DNA of 64,000 bases from Epiperipatus broadwayi (GCA_028023455.1 JAQFVV010000063.1:4822794-4886793); one strand, 5' to 3'; counted from the stretch's first letter, positions 37,090 to 49,702 are shown. Notes: a model not told the origin generated them from the sequence alone. Numbers and translations: made by a program.

Positions 37090-38170
37090 AATAATGTATC
37101 AATATCATTAAAGATTTATTATAAAATAACTTTTTTAAAAAATAAAATTTATATACCTTACTTGTTCATTTTTGTTTTATTTAACATTATAACAAACAAA
37201 GAATCATTGAAAAACAAATGCCCACATCCTCTCTTTCTCTTTTATTATTAAAATACAAATATTAGACTAGTTGTGATAATATGTTGAACTATTTCCACCA
37301 TCTATCAGTAAATGCTGAATGTATTCTATGCATTCAACATTTACTTATAAATGATGGAAATAGTCCAAAATATAACCACATTTAATATACCATCATCACA
37401 TACCTTCAGACAAATATTAGACTGGTTGAAAGATATTGAAATCACTTATGTAAAACCTTTAAGCTCAATTATCGTATGAAAAAAAAACTAAGAAAAACGA
37501 TAATGTTTAGCATTTAGAAAGATATAGAAAGAAACAAATGACATAAGATAGGAAAAAAAACCATCTGAATGTTTTAACAAACTCCAGGCTGGTTAAAAAA
37601 ACAAAACATTTATTTTAAGATATTAAAATATGTAGACTTCAAAAAATATATAAATATATGTATAAAAATAATTATTAAAAATGTTTTAAATATTTGTCTA
37701 GCTTTTTAGTATTGCACTAAGCAATAACATTTTAAAGAGATATGTATAATTTAATATATATATATATATTGAAAAGAATTGATTTATTTCTTGTTAGCTG
37801 CAGGGTAATCTAGTTATTAAATAAAAAATTAGCTACATTAAACTTAATAAAAGATTTACTTACATAAAGTGATCATGTGTCAAAATTAAGACATTATGAT
37901 AATATTATAAATGTGTAATTTTTATTAGGTTTGGTTTAAAGAAAAAGAAAAATGAAATATCTTTCGTTTTTCTTCTTATGTAATTACATTTGTACTTTTT
38001 TGAAAGTCAACGCTTCGACACATGGAAAAAAGACAAAAAAAGAGAGATGGGGGATTAAGATATTTAAGACCTATTCATGAATTAAAAAATGAGCATTTGC
38101 CGATTGCTCAACAAGTCATTGAGATTTAATCTCTGAAAAATAGTCGTTTTCCAAACTAATATATAAGTAA
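37090..38170. other. AT-rich stretch with a decayed family P MITE
   Basis: At 37,267-37,385 a diverged palindrome (GAACTATTTCCACCATCTAT against ATGATGGAAATAGTCC) is a third copy of the 30.2-kb MITE. The rest holds nothing recognisable beyond a short AT run at about 37,754. Confidence 0.55.
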
Positions 38171-38179
38171 ATTGATTTT

Positions 38180-38885
38180 TTTTGAAAAAAATTTTTATGC
38201 AAAAAGAATATCAATTAGTCAAGGCATGATGCAGTAATTTCTAAGATAATACGGTTTGTAAAAAACAAAGATAGTGTGGGCAGTGGAATTCAGTAACAGT
38301 TTAGCAGTGGCAACTACGCAGTCAGAAGTTCGGCTTGATAGTCTGGAAATTGAGGTGATCTCACTTTTAATTAAAAAAGAATTATTTTTTGCTTATATAT
38401 AGAATAGTAAAGAATTAACAAGTATCAGGTGCTAAACTCATGCTAAAATCTATGCATTCTAGAAGAAAAATATCCATGAGTAACTTTAAGCAAGTCTTAT
38501 GTATAAATTCACCATGACTGACTCAATCTGCATTAACTTAAAATGAAAATAATTATTATACTGAAACCTGGTTCTAAAGATGAGAAATTAAATAGAAAAA
38601 AGTGAAATAATAATGATTATTAAACTAAAATCTGGAGCTACAAAATATAGAAGAAAAATCAACTAGATGAAAATAAGCAATGACAAAGATTTAACAAATA
38701 AACACTCAACTAAACAACTACAAAATAAATCCATGATAACATAAAGCATTGTTGTTGTGTTCACATCTTCATTTATAAATGGTACTTTTAATGAAAGTAA
38801 TAATTATAAATAGTGAATATTTTTTTACTTATTTTCAATAGATTAAAATTATGTGGGACATCTTCATTTTCAAAACAAAATAGGC
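38180..38885 (+). repeat. Old dispersed repeat (family R), copy 2
   Basis: It aligns in order with 22,130-24,180, but without the foldback and with much less of the AAAATGAAAATAATTATT-type internal repetition. It serves as the empty-site comparison for the foldback insertion at 22.6 kb, because GGTGCTAAACTCATGCTAAA and CAAGTCTTATG sit close together here. Confidence 0.6.
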
Positions 38886-38889
38886 AGTA

Positions 38890-39798
<909 letters not shown>

Positions 39799-39799
39799 G

Positions 39800-41459
39800 C
39801 CCTTTTGTATGGGTCTCCACAAATTGTTATATCAATTTGTTTAAAAAAAAATTTAAATTTAAGATATATTATAGCTATATGATGTTGATTTTATTTATAA
39901 TAATCTTTCAAAAGTTTAACTAAAGTAAACTATGAATATTTGATATGTGAATTTGTGCTAATATTTGAGGGAGACGTTTCAGTAAAAAAAATGATAATAT
40001 TATATGGTTGGGAAAACTGGCCATGATCAATACTGCATTGATCAGTTTTGTAAATAAATGTTTAAAGCTAAAAGTTTTTAAAAAAGACAAGTTAAAATTA
40101 AATGCATATGTATTTATTGTTGATAAAGATTAATATTTGGTAAGTGAATATAAATATTTTTGTTATTAAAAGTATATAATAGAAGATTAATATTTGATTT
40201 TATAATATCGAATTATTATTTTAAAGTTGTTATAGTATATTATTTGTTTTAAAAAAATATTTATTTTATAAAATTGAATTGTTAGTTTATTTTTAGATAA
40301 TTACAAGCGTTTATATCTGTGTTGTAAATCAGGTGACAGATAGACATATGTACACGTATGCTTGTAAGTTTTTTTTTAGTAAAGTTGCAACACTGTTTTA
40401 AAATTCTATTATAAAATTTATAAATATTATATTGGCTATCACGAGATAAAAATAAAAATAATTAGTGTGAAATATTAAATCCGATTTTTAAAATACTGTT
40501 TAAAAAATATAATGAATAAAAATAGACTTAGTTTGTTTAGAAAAATAGTCTTATAAAAGTTAAAAGTGAAATAAAGTAAAACATATTTTTTAAAAAAATG
40601 TTTAATGGATTTAAATAAATGATAAAAATTAATTTAAGAATTAAGTAATGTAATAAATAATAAATATTAAATAAGTCAATATTTATTTTTAATTTTGTAT
40701 TGTTGGTAAGATATGTAAATAGGCTAGCAAGGTGATTGTTTAATTTACCAATCAAGTGGGTAATTTCTTCCAGTATAAAAACCGAGGTTCAATTGTTCAG
40801 AGGGTGATTGTAATTTATTTTAAGTGAAGTGTGCTATTAAATATAGCTAAGTAAAAAATTATAGACGCTCTCGTAATAGTTTCTTAATTTATAAGAGAGT
40901 AGTTCTAAATAATTTTATAAAAGTTTACCGTTAAATATGCAGTGCTAATTTATTTATAATTCCCTATTGATCATCTCTATCAAGGCTCAATTTTACTATC
41001 AAATAATCATGAAAATATCGTATATTGATAAAATGTGTTGGAAACTTTATATTAAAAATATAGTGAACGCTGGATTAACTAAGAGAATTACTAGTTGGAT
41101 AAAAATAATATATTGGACATTATATGAATTTAAAAGTTGATTATAATTAATTTTTTTATAAATAAATATTTTAAAGAAAGATAAATACTTCTTTATGAAG
41201 AAAGTATTTTTAAATTGCATATCTTAATATATCTTTTGGTAAAGATATGGAAGTTAATAATAATTGCAGAAATACTTGCCTTATTAAGTCTTTGTTATTT
41301 AAAAGACTAGAGGTCGATAGATTTTTAAAAAACTGATAATTCGGAAATTTAATTGATAAATAAATACCTATAAAAACGTTATAATATTTAAATTCTATAT
41401 GCTGGTTATATAGAAAATTTTTAAAAATGTTTTGCTGAATATTTAAAGAAATGCGCACA
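39800..41459. other. AT-rich non-coding stretch
   Basis: No gene recognised. A CCAGTATAAAAACCGAGG segment near 40,772-40,789 is TATA-like but has no recognisable transcript downstream. Minus frames at 40,537-40,755 and 41,210-41,458 are Leu/Ile/Asn-rich and without motif. Confidence 0.5.
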
Positions 41460-41800
41460 GAAGTATAGGTAAAAGTTCACTATAACAGTCTATGGTTGTT
41501 TGCCCTCTATTGTTTAAAATTTAAACTAAATTGCTTGAGAATCTGACATGTATGTTATTATATTACAAATAAATTAAAATTTAATCAAATGTAAAAGATG
41601 ATAATAAAAAAAAAAAACCTTTTGAATGTTGGATTAATTACACGACATTAATTAAAATAATTACTTTTAATTTCTTTGAAAGTTAAGATTTTAAACTGTA
41701 CAACTTAAGAATTTAAAATAAAAAAGTATATGCTACTGTCTTACAATTACAGGAAAATTTATTCAAATGTAAAAGATAATAAAAAAAAACATTTACCTTT

Positions 41801-42169
41801 TTAAATATAATTACGTCCTATACAGACTAGGAAGTTGGAGAAAAAAGTGGTATTGCTGTATCTACTCCGGGGGTCAAATTCATGCAGGTATGATGAAAAC
41901 AAAGCTCTGCTAATGCCACATTGGAATTTCAGCTTACGCTTTGCTCTCATCCACATGTTTTCAATATTCTGGGTGTGTATGTCTCGGTCTTCGGGATCCA
42001 CGAAGTTTTCCTGATGGACAACAACCGAATGCAAATACACACCATTGTTGAGACTGATGATGTTATTGTATGCAGCCCAGCCAGAGGCAGATGACTTTGG
42101 AAAAAGAAAGACCCCTTTCTGATTGAGATGCGATGGTGGCATTCCATTCTTCTGCCAGAATAGCAGCAA
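41801..42169 (-). pseudogene. Merlin transposase fragment (ISXO2-like DDE domain)
   Basis: The 122-residue minus-strand frame covers the C-terminal part of an ISXO2-like DDE transposase. SASGWAAYNN (about residues 27-36) corresponds to the family's S-D-G-W-x-A-Y block with the second catalytic Asp. VVVHQENFVDP (about 49-59) and IHTQNIENMWMRAKRKL (about 64-80) match the region with the third acidic residue, followed by a Tyr-Leu-x-E-F block. The Asp of the SDGW block is Ser here, which would kill catalysis. The N-terminal half with the first Asp is missing. The frame runs into the inverted arm at its end. Such proteins occur in bacterial insertion sequences and in animal Merlin elements. The target duplication and AT-rich animal context favour Merlin. 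Confidence 0.88.
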
Positions 42170-42344
42170 CGCTTAAAAATTCACTATCAGGTACTAAGCA
42201 TGTAACAGACATCTTTTGTAACTATAAAACTGTACACGTATGCGTGTAATTTGCGCCGTTGAACACATAAGGTGTCATTTTTTTTGCCACATGTGCTATA
42301 AATGTAGTTATTTTAAATTCTTAAGTTGTAGACAGTGTACGCAC

Positions 42345-42411
42345 ATTATTTCAGATGGCTGGGCTGCATACAATAACATCAACAGTCTCCAACTTCCTAG
42401 TCTGTATAGGA
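42345..42411 (+). pseudogene. Inverted scrap of the same Merlin transposase
   Basis: The plus strand reads ISDGWAAYNNI and then jumps directly to the tail sequence at the inner edge of the right arm (…LQLPSLYRT, stop). It is the opposite-strand counterpart of the minus-strand gene with about 270 bases deleted in between. It still has the catalytic Asp that the longer copy lost. Confidence 0.85.
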
Positions 42412-42769
42412 CGTAATTATATTTAAAAAGGTAAATGTTTTTTTTATTATCTTTTACATTTGAATAAATTTTCATGTAATTGTAAGACAGTAGCATATAC
42501 TTTTTTATTTTAAATTCTTAAGTTGTAGACAGTTTAAAATCTTAACTTTCAAAGAAATTAAAAGTAATTATTTTAATTAATGTCGTGTAATTAATCCAAC
42601 ATTCAAAAGGTTTTTTTTTTATTATCATCTTTTACATTTGATTAAATTTTAATTTATTTGTAATATAATAACATACATGTCAGATTCTCAAGCAATTTAG
42701 TTTAAATTTTAAACAATAGAGGGCAAACAACCATAGACCATTATAGTGAACTTTTACCGAAGTATACGA

Positions 42770-45410
42770 GGATATCCAAGTCAATTTTTATAAAAACTTA
42801 AATTAAACATTTAACTATTGATTAATCCTTGGAAGATAATAACTTTTAAATAAATCCAGATCCTATAAACTGTTTGAATTATTATTTTGTTTCTTTATGG
42901 TGGAATTTATTTTATCTTATTTTTTTTTAAAAAAAAAACATTTTCCATTTATTTCATAAAAACTGTTTAAACACGTGATGTACCGGAAAAAGGAAGTGGT
43001 GTTGGTAAAATGTTGTGCCTAGGAAAAAAGAACAATTGTGGGTGGAAAGAAGACACCGTTGGATTTTATGTAACATATTTTGTTTTCTTAACTAACATAG
43101 ATATTTAATTATTTATTGATCTATTAAAGATAAGAGAGGTACATTTTAAAAGTAATTACACATTAATATAACACTTAATTTCATAAAGTTTATTTTTTTA
43201 TATAATTTTATAACACGTAATATTTTAAGAATAATTGTTGAGTATAAATGTGATATTATTTTTGTAAAACTATAATCCTGGAGGACATCGTTTGGCTGAT
43301 TATAAATTGGAGTATCATTTATGGTAATAATTATATAATATTAATAATTTAATGTATTTTGCTTTGTTTTCTTTAGATAAACCAAGTATTATTTGATTGT
43401 TGAGTAAATGGATAAATATTTAAAGAATATACACGCATAATACTATCAATAATCATTTTATTTTAATATGCATACTTTATTTTATAATATAAATTTAATA
43501 CAACGTAATAAGAGTTATCTAGAAATAATTATATGATTCTTTCGTGAATAAACTTTAATGTCTCTGTTACAATATTAGGAGTTTGATTTATTATATTAGT
43601 ATGAGTCATTTATATTTATTTTCAAGTTAGTAAGAAGTAAAAATATATCTATATATATATATTTTTTATTAGACAAGTTAAATTAATTTTAGATAGAAAT
43701 TTATATTTTGTTTGAAGGGTTTATCATATATAGATGATGGGATATAAGAGAGTTTAGATAGTCATTTTTTTTTTTAAATTGGTAAGCTGATACTGAAGTT
43801 AAATAAGATTAGAATGATACTTGAAGATAAGATTTTATTAAGAGGGAATCGGAATAACAAGTAGAGAAGAGTAGTAGTTTAAATGGAAAAGAATCATAGA
43901 ATTTTATTTTAATATAATAACTTTATAAAAATTGGTAATTTATAAATAAATTTTTTTGTCTTCACAAAATTGTTGAATAATTTTAAAATATTATTTTAAG
44001 AAAAGAACATATATGTATTGCATATTTTGGTAAGACATATATTATGAAATTACATCAGAATGAAGTAAATAATTATGTAATCAATAAAAGTCACATAATA
44101 TTACAAAGTTATATCAATCTATACCTTAGTTGATATTTAGTTAATGTTAATAATAAATGTAATACATAATAGTTACATTATAATAAAAATAGCTATAATA
44201 CTTAAATGGAGTAGCATTTTAATTGTTAAAGTTTGTTTATTTCACATGTGCTACCTAAGCGATATTTCACATAAAAGCCTTATATTGTACTAAGTGATTA
44301 TAAATGATATCTAGTAAAATATAAGTTCATAAACTCAATTAAATGTTACTGATAAAACATTTAAGAAATGTATTAATTATTTATTTTGGATTATGGAAAT
44401 AATAACAATGTACGAATCTTGTATTATTATTATTTTTCTTATTTTTATTTTCTTGATTTCCACTTATAATGTAAATAATGTATATAAGTTGTTTATTAAA
44501 GTTGATGTAAATAAATTTGTTTAAGTTGTTTTAAAAGTGTGTCGAATTCATTATTTTGCACCACAGCATTTGACAACAGATAATTTGAATAAAACATAAT
44601 ATTTGCACAATATGAATTAAATTATTATTATTTTTTTTTAAAAAAAAAGAAATACAGTATTTTCTTAATATAATTTATAAAAATTCATTGATATTAACAT
44701 ATTATGTTATTATGGTCATGAAATAGTTATAATGCATAATATAAAAGTATAATATTATTTATTGCCACATATTATTAGATTATAAGATTTTATTATATTC
44801 TCAATTAAGATACTATATGAAGATGAAAGACATGTAGATGATTTACTTGTTTTCTTAATGATTAGTAGTATAATAAAATAGATAAGGTTAACTTATACAC
44901 TGGAGATTATTATTATTAGTTATTTATTATTATTATAAGTTAAGTGTAGTTAGGTCTGATATTAAATCCCTTATCATGCCTATCTGCAAGAAGTATTATT
45001 ACTTTAAGATAATTAAAAGAACCTGAGATTATTTAGTTATATTTCTTTGATAAAAGATTGAGATTTATTTATTGATATTATTGAAGTTAGTTAATTTTAT
45101 AAAAGACATAGGAGTGCTATAGATGTATTAGTGAGATAATAAAGAGGTGATAGTATTCTTATGCCATTGAGATTATGTCTTTAAAGACATGGGCTCAATG
45201 TAAATTCATATTGCCACTTGTAACTTCACTTCATAGTCTCATGATTTAATAAATACTTATTTAATTAGTACATGATATTGAACTATATTAATTTTCTGTT
45301 AGTTGTACTAAATCTGATAAGATATAGTATTATAAAAATATATTAATAATAGTTATACATATTTTAGCCGAGCATAACGATTTAATTGAGCTAGTCATAT
45401 TTTAAGTTAT
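42770..45410. other. AT-rich non-coding stretch
   Basis: No gene or named repeat. There is a mixed-composition patch near 42,970-43,070 (CACGTGATGTACCGG and neighbours), AT runs near 43,650, and a duplicated TTATTATTA run near 44,910. No frame has a motif. Confidence 0.5.
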
Positions 45411-45435
45411 ATTATATATTTTTGGAAGTGAGGGT

Positions 45436-45438
<3 letters not shown>

Positions 45439-45527
<89 letters not shown>
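45439..45527. repeat. (AT)n microsatellite
   Basis: About 44 uninterrupted AT units at the edge of a family F copy, as at 39.7 kb. Confidence 0.97.
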
Positions 45528-45530
<3 letters not shown>

Positions 45531-45720
45531 AGATTATGATCTGGCCCAACTGATAAGTGCTGGTTCTGCATAAAATAATGTATATTGAGGATCTTTTTTA
45601 ACATGTACATGATCATGTGTGTCAGTTGTTTGAAATGGAAGTGGAGGATGAATGTAGAGTGAAAAATCCTAAGTTCAAATCCCTCTATTTACTTGTGTAA
45701 GAAACATTCAGTACACTGAA
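45528..45720 (+). mobile_element. tRNA-related repeat (family F), plus-strand copy
   Basis: GGGAGATTATGATCTGGCCC, CAACTGATAAGTGCTGGTTC, then CATGTGTGTCAGTTGTTTGA and the B-box-like AAGTTCAAATCCCTC (B-box core 45,673-45,682), then GTAAGAAACATTCAGTACAC. It is the same subfamily as the pieces at 38.9-39.4 kb. Confidence 0.6.
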
Positions 45721-45919
45721 TAACTGAATAAATAGACTACTTTTTATTATGAAATATTCTTTAGAGATTTAATATTTTAAAAAGTGACTCATTTAGACTA
45801 AATGTTTAATAGATTAAACACAACCATAAGGCAATAATAGTTACATATATTATGTAAAGTATGTGTAGTAATTTTGGGTTTGTTACATTATTATTTTAAT
45901 TTTTTTTCTATTTATAATA

Positions 45920-46992
45920 AAACATATAATTGTTAATTAGAGAAGATATAAATTAGTATTAAAGTTTATCGGCTTAACGTTTTTGAGGATCCATGCCTCA
46001 TATTCATAGCCTTCATAAAATGTATAATAAAATATATGCAAATACAAATATTCAAATAATCTAGTATTATGTAGCCCATTTCTTCTAGATCTCGAAGCAA
46101 GTGTCTTTTCTATTAATGGCATGGATGTTTCCATTGATGTAGAATGCCTCCTTTATTTTTCTTTTGTGATTATTTGATTCTGAGCACAATATTGTGGGAT
46201 TGGTAGGTGTGAAGTTGTGTCCAGATTGTCTAGCCTGCTCCAAAAATACAGAGGATGTGTTGCTGTTTTTCTGAGCTTTGTTAAATGTGTAAATATGTTG
46301 AGCCAGTCTAGTATTGATTGTAGCTTTCGTTTCCCCATAATATATAGTGTAGCATCCGGCCTGAGGGCAGGCAACAGAGTACACCCGTGTGGGGTGAACG
46401 ATCGATCAATGTGGTTTTTAGAGTTGTTAATCAATCTATTAGAATTAGGTGGAGTTCTAACTGCTATGTTAAATTTATCATTTAATGCTTTCATTAGTTT
46501 GTTAGATATTTTAGGAATGTAGGGGATTGTTATTCTAGGTAGATTGGTGCGAGGTACATTATTGTGTATTGTATTATTAAATTTTATGACTTTATCAAAA
46601 CTACACTGGCTCAACATATTTACACATTTAACAGAGCTCAGAAAAATAGCAACACATCCTCTGTATTTTTGGAGCATGCTATACAATCTGGACACAACTT
46701 CACACCCACCAATCCCACAATATTGTGCTCAGAATCAAATAATCACAAAAGAAAAAAAAGGAAGCATTCTACATCAATGGATACATCCATGCCATTAATA
46801 GAAAAGACACTTGCTTCGAGATCTCGAAGAAATGGGCTATGTAATACTAGCTTATTTGAATATTTGTATTTGCATATATTTTATTATACATTTTATGAAG
46901 GCTATGAGTATGAGGCATGGATCCTTGAAAACGTTAAGCCGATAAACTTTAATACTAATTTATATCTTCTCTAATTAACAATTATATGTTTT
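45920..46992 (-). mobile_element. Penelope-like element with an inverted partial second copy
   Basis: Inverted arms at 45,920-46,307 and 46,606-46,992 are about 390 bases each and highly similar. The centre (46,308-46,605) is single-copy. On the minus strand the whole reads as a 5'-truncated PLE from 46,605 to 45,920. The right arm is a shorter copy of the 3' part in the opposite orientation. Near each outer end is ATGAAGG...CCTTGAAAACG (plus strand 46,895-46,934), related to the TGATGAAG/GAAAC hairpin. PLEs frequently insert as truncated, inverted multi-copies, which fits. Target duplications could not be fixed. Confidence 0.85.
46085..46600 (-). pseudogene. PLE reverse transcriptase tail plus GIY-YIG endonuclease, frameshifted
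   Basis: In the minus-strand upstream frame, LPRITIPYIPKISNKLMKAL and FNIAVRTPPNSNRL correspond to the end of PLE reverse transcriptase. After a frameshift near 46,384 the next frame gives VYSVACPQAGC, YTIYYGETKATINTRLAQHI (GIY-YIG signature region; YYGET replaces the usual Y-I/V-GET) and then ARQSGHNF with a C-terminal KEAFYIN. This is the order seen in PLE proteins (RT then GIY-YIG nuclease). The frameshift and missing RT core make it inactive. The inverted arm repeats the GIY-YIG C-terminal half on the plus strand (46,606-46,810). Confidence 0.88.
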
Positions 46993-46999
46993 ACATAAT

Positions 47000-47820
47000 A
47001 GTGGGAAGTAAAACTATATTTATTTACAATAAAAAATATTTTTATTTTTCTAGCTAACTGTTTTGTGAATTACAACTGTGTGTGACTAATTTCATCATAG
47101 AGCTGTGTTTTAAAGGATCTGTAGATTATCCTAATAAAATTATTGAATAATGGAATAAGTTAGGCATATATATATATATATATGCTTATTCTTGTTCACA
47201 GTCTTTGTACATTTAGCACTTAAGTACATGTGTATAGATAAAATTTTGATGATTCATATTATAATATGCCTTAAGTTTGTCACTGGAAAATGGTGGTTAG
47301 CCTAAGTTTTTATACTGTACATTTTTGAAATCCAATCACAAAAGTGTCTGATGACTTTGAAGGATTATTGTGATCCTATATTTAAAACTTAGATATTACT
47401 TATCTTTAGATATTAATTTGTTGTTAATTTTCTAATTTATGATTATTCACTGCTTGGGTTATAATGATTTGCATAATCCCTAGTATACTCTGCCATCTGT
47501 ATCATTACAAATAGTGAATCAATTGTGAAGCTGATGAGAATCATTTTCTGGTAATCTGATAACCAGTATTAAAACATAACCTGAAGCTTGAATATAACCT
47601 AACAAATGAAAAACGTAAGTTTTTGATTTTTGGAAAAATTAATAATAAAACATTAATTACTACAACATATGTGAGAAGATTATATATAATGATTTGGTTA
47701 CTTATTGATAAATAATTGATTTATAGATTATATTTAAAATACAACAGAAAGAAAACAAGATTTTAGGGAATTGGATAAAACTTTTAGCTGTTGGTGTTTG
47801 TTTAGCTATACTTTCAGAAA
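47000..47820. other. AT-rich non-coding stretch
   Basis: No gene is recognised. A short AT run lies at 47,167-47,183. Confidence 0.5.
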
Positions 47821-47827
47821 TAGTGAT

Positions 47828-48127
47828 GGATAAAGAATTTGTCATTGCCTTGAGAATGTTTTCATCTACACATCCTGATGGCATATAAACTAGCAGCCTT
47901 CAAAGCTTTCTAAGCACAATGTCAACATATATATATAAAAGATCTAGTTAACATCAGAGACCATAAAAAATGTTTCACGGATAAAGAATTTGTCATTGCC
48001 TTGAGAATGTTTTCATCTACAAATCCTGATGGCATATAAACTAGCAGCCTTCAAAGCTTTCTAAGCACAATGTCAAAATATATATAAAAGATCTAGTTAA
48101 CATCAGAGACCATAAAAAATGTTTCAC
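47828..48127. repeat. Recent 150-bp tandem duplication
   Basis: Two copies (47,828-47,978 and 47,979-48,127) differ only by a substitution in CACATCC/CAAATCC and by changes in a short TA run. The unit contains GATAAAGAATTTGTCATTGC and TCAAAGCTTTCTAAGCACAA. No recognised coding content. A 60-residue minus frame crossing it has no motif. It sits just upstream of the PLE remnant. Confidence 0.92.
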
Positions 48128-48189
48128 ACTGTAATCAAAAATTTTAAATTTTAAAAATGAAATAGAATATTACAAGCAAAGAGCAACAA

Positions 48190-48900
48190 AAATAAGAGTA
48201 ACCATGTCTTACATTGCAGGAATTACAACAAAAATAACATATATACAAAGCAAATATTTAGCATAGGTTTAGAAGACCATGTAACAAATAAATTAATAAT
48301 AACTCTAAAGACAAAGTCCAGAATATGCTATCCAATATAATATACTGAATTAAAAACCAAGATTTCAACAAAAATAAAGCAGAACACCTCTGTATTTCTA
48401 GACCATAAAAGGGAACATGGACATGATTTTGACCCACAGAAAGGTAAAGTAATATGCATTGAGTAAGATGACAAAAAAAAAGAAAAAACATGGTTTATTG
48501 CAAAAACACCAAAATCATTAATAAAAGGGTCAAACAGCATCGAACTTTTAAACTGTTGGGATATGTAACTATCCAATATTATGACATGGTATGCAATGCT
48601 ATATAATTTAATAAATCCAAAAGTAACATTTCAACAAGAATAAAGCAGAACATGTCTGTATTTTTAGACCATAAAAGAGAACAGGGACATGATTTTGACC
48701 CACAGAAAGTTAAACTGATATGCATTGAGCAAGATGACAAAAAAAAGGAAAAAACATGGTTTGTCACAAAAGCACCAATGTCATTAATAAAAGATCAACA
48801 GCATCAAACTTTCAAACTGTTGGGATATGCAAACCAGGGTGTTTCACATATTAACAACAGTGGTTATGTGGGTTGTCTCCAGGTTTTGTAAAAATAGGTA
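48190..48900 (+). pseudogene. Second Penelope-like lineage, with duplicated GIY-YIG piece
   Basis: The plus strand reads VTMSYIAGITTKI (about 48,200-48,240), a late RT motif of PLEs (P-Y-V-x-G-x-S-E-K-like). This is followed by a decayed GET-x(n)-K-x-K segment and then TSVFLDHKREHGHDFDPQ with a charged tail (about 48,390-48,560). A second copy of the last part, offset by 266 bases, is intact in frame 48,652-48,891: SVFLDHKREQGHDFDPQKVK, then KAPMSLIKDQ. The His in EQGHDF sits where PLE GIY-YIG domains have a conserved GH. The sequence differs strongly from the 46-kb PLE, so it is a separate lineage. Neither copy is complete. Confidence 0.7.
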
Positions 48901-48990
48901 TGATGCATAGTAACAAAATGCATTAAGTTTGACTAAAACTGGAAAGATTTATTTTTAAAATATCATACACTTTATAAAGCATATTTATAT

Positions 48991-49695
48991 AATATTTTAA
49001 TTTGCAAAGTGCCGAAAGTTGAAAATTAAAATAAATCGAGATACTGCCAAATCTCTAGTGCTCATTACGACACATAACTGACAGCCAATCAGATGTCAAG
49101 GATAGCTGTCTAAAATGACATCCAAACCTAAGCACACAACAAAGATTTTACGAAAAAAGGGCAGCCACCCTTTTCTCAACTTTTCTTTCTATATATCTAA
49201 GCAAGTTGTAAGCATTTAGATTTGAAAGCTTGAAGCTTTAAATATCTTCACAATTAACTCACTGAGTCTAAATCATAAATGTACAATGAGAAATCCTATG
49301 ATTTACTACAAAGTAGTTTTTAGAATACATAACAAGCAGGAAAGTATGTAAATAATATTTAGCAGTAAAGTATGTAAATAATATTTTAATTTGCGAAGCG
49401 CTGAAAGTTGAAAATTGAAATTTATCGAGATACTGCCAAATCTTTAGCATTTGTTACAACACTTAACTGACAGCCAATCAGATGTCAAGTATAGCTGTCT
49501 AAAATGACATCCAAACCTAAACACACAACCAAGATTTTACAAGAAAAGGGTGGCCACCCTTCTCTCAACTTTTGTTTTTATATATCTAAGCAAGTCGTAA
49601 GCATTTAGGTTTGAAAGCTTGAAGCTTTAAATATCTTCACAATTAAATCACTGAGTCCAAATCATAAATGTACATTGTAAAATCCTATGATTTAC
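48991..49695. repeat. 389-bp-period tandem duplication with promoter-like words
   Basis: About 315 bases (48,991-49,306) recur at 49,380-49,695 with scattered substitutions. Each unit contains CTGACAGCCAATCAGATGTC (CCAAT), AAATGACATCCAAACC, GGCAGCCACCC or GGTGGCCACCC, and a TATATATCTAAGCAAG word about 100 bases further. The order resembles a polymerase II promoter or LTR U3, but no transcript or protein can be linked to it. Confidence 0.7.
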
Positions 49696-49702
49696 CATGA
49701 AG

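Larger units (their letters stand above)
41468..42758. mobile_element. Merlin-type DNA transposon with very long inverted arms
   Basis: The ends are inverted copies beginning GGTAAAAGTTCACTATA. The arms match for about 370 bases (41,468-41,840 and about 42,387-42,758). The perfect 8-base duplication GAAGTATA (41,460-41,467 and 42,759-42,766) fits Merlin, whose target duplications are 8-9 bp. The interior holds an ISXO2/IS1595-like transposase fragment on the minus strand. A second, shorter piece of the same gene runs on the plus strand at the inner edge of the right arm. The right arm therefore looks like an inverted partial copy of the left end, so both termini derive from the transposase 3' side. 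Confidence 0.9.

Noticed and set aside
41801-42169. Bacterial insertion sequence or contamination for the ISXO2-like transposase
   Set aside because: AT-rich flanks, long inverted arms, an 8-bp duplication and neighbouring animal repeats all fit an animal Merlin element.
45407-45616. Frame rich in YIYIYI (also at 24,648 and 35,936)
   Set aside because: Produced by AT dinucleotide runs.
46217-46798. Plus-strand frames across the PLE centre
   Set aside because: They are antisense to the RT/GIY-YIG reading or extend the inverted arm by chance. They are not separate genes.
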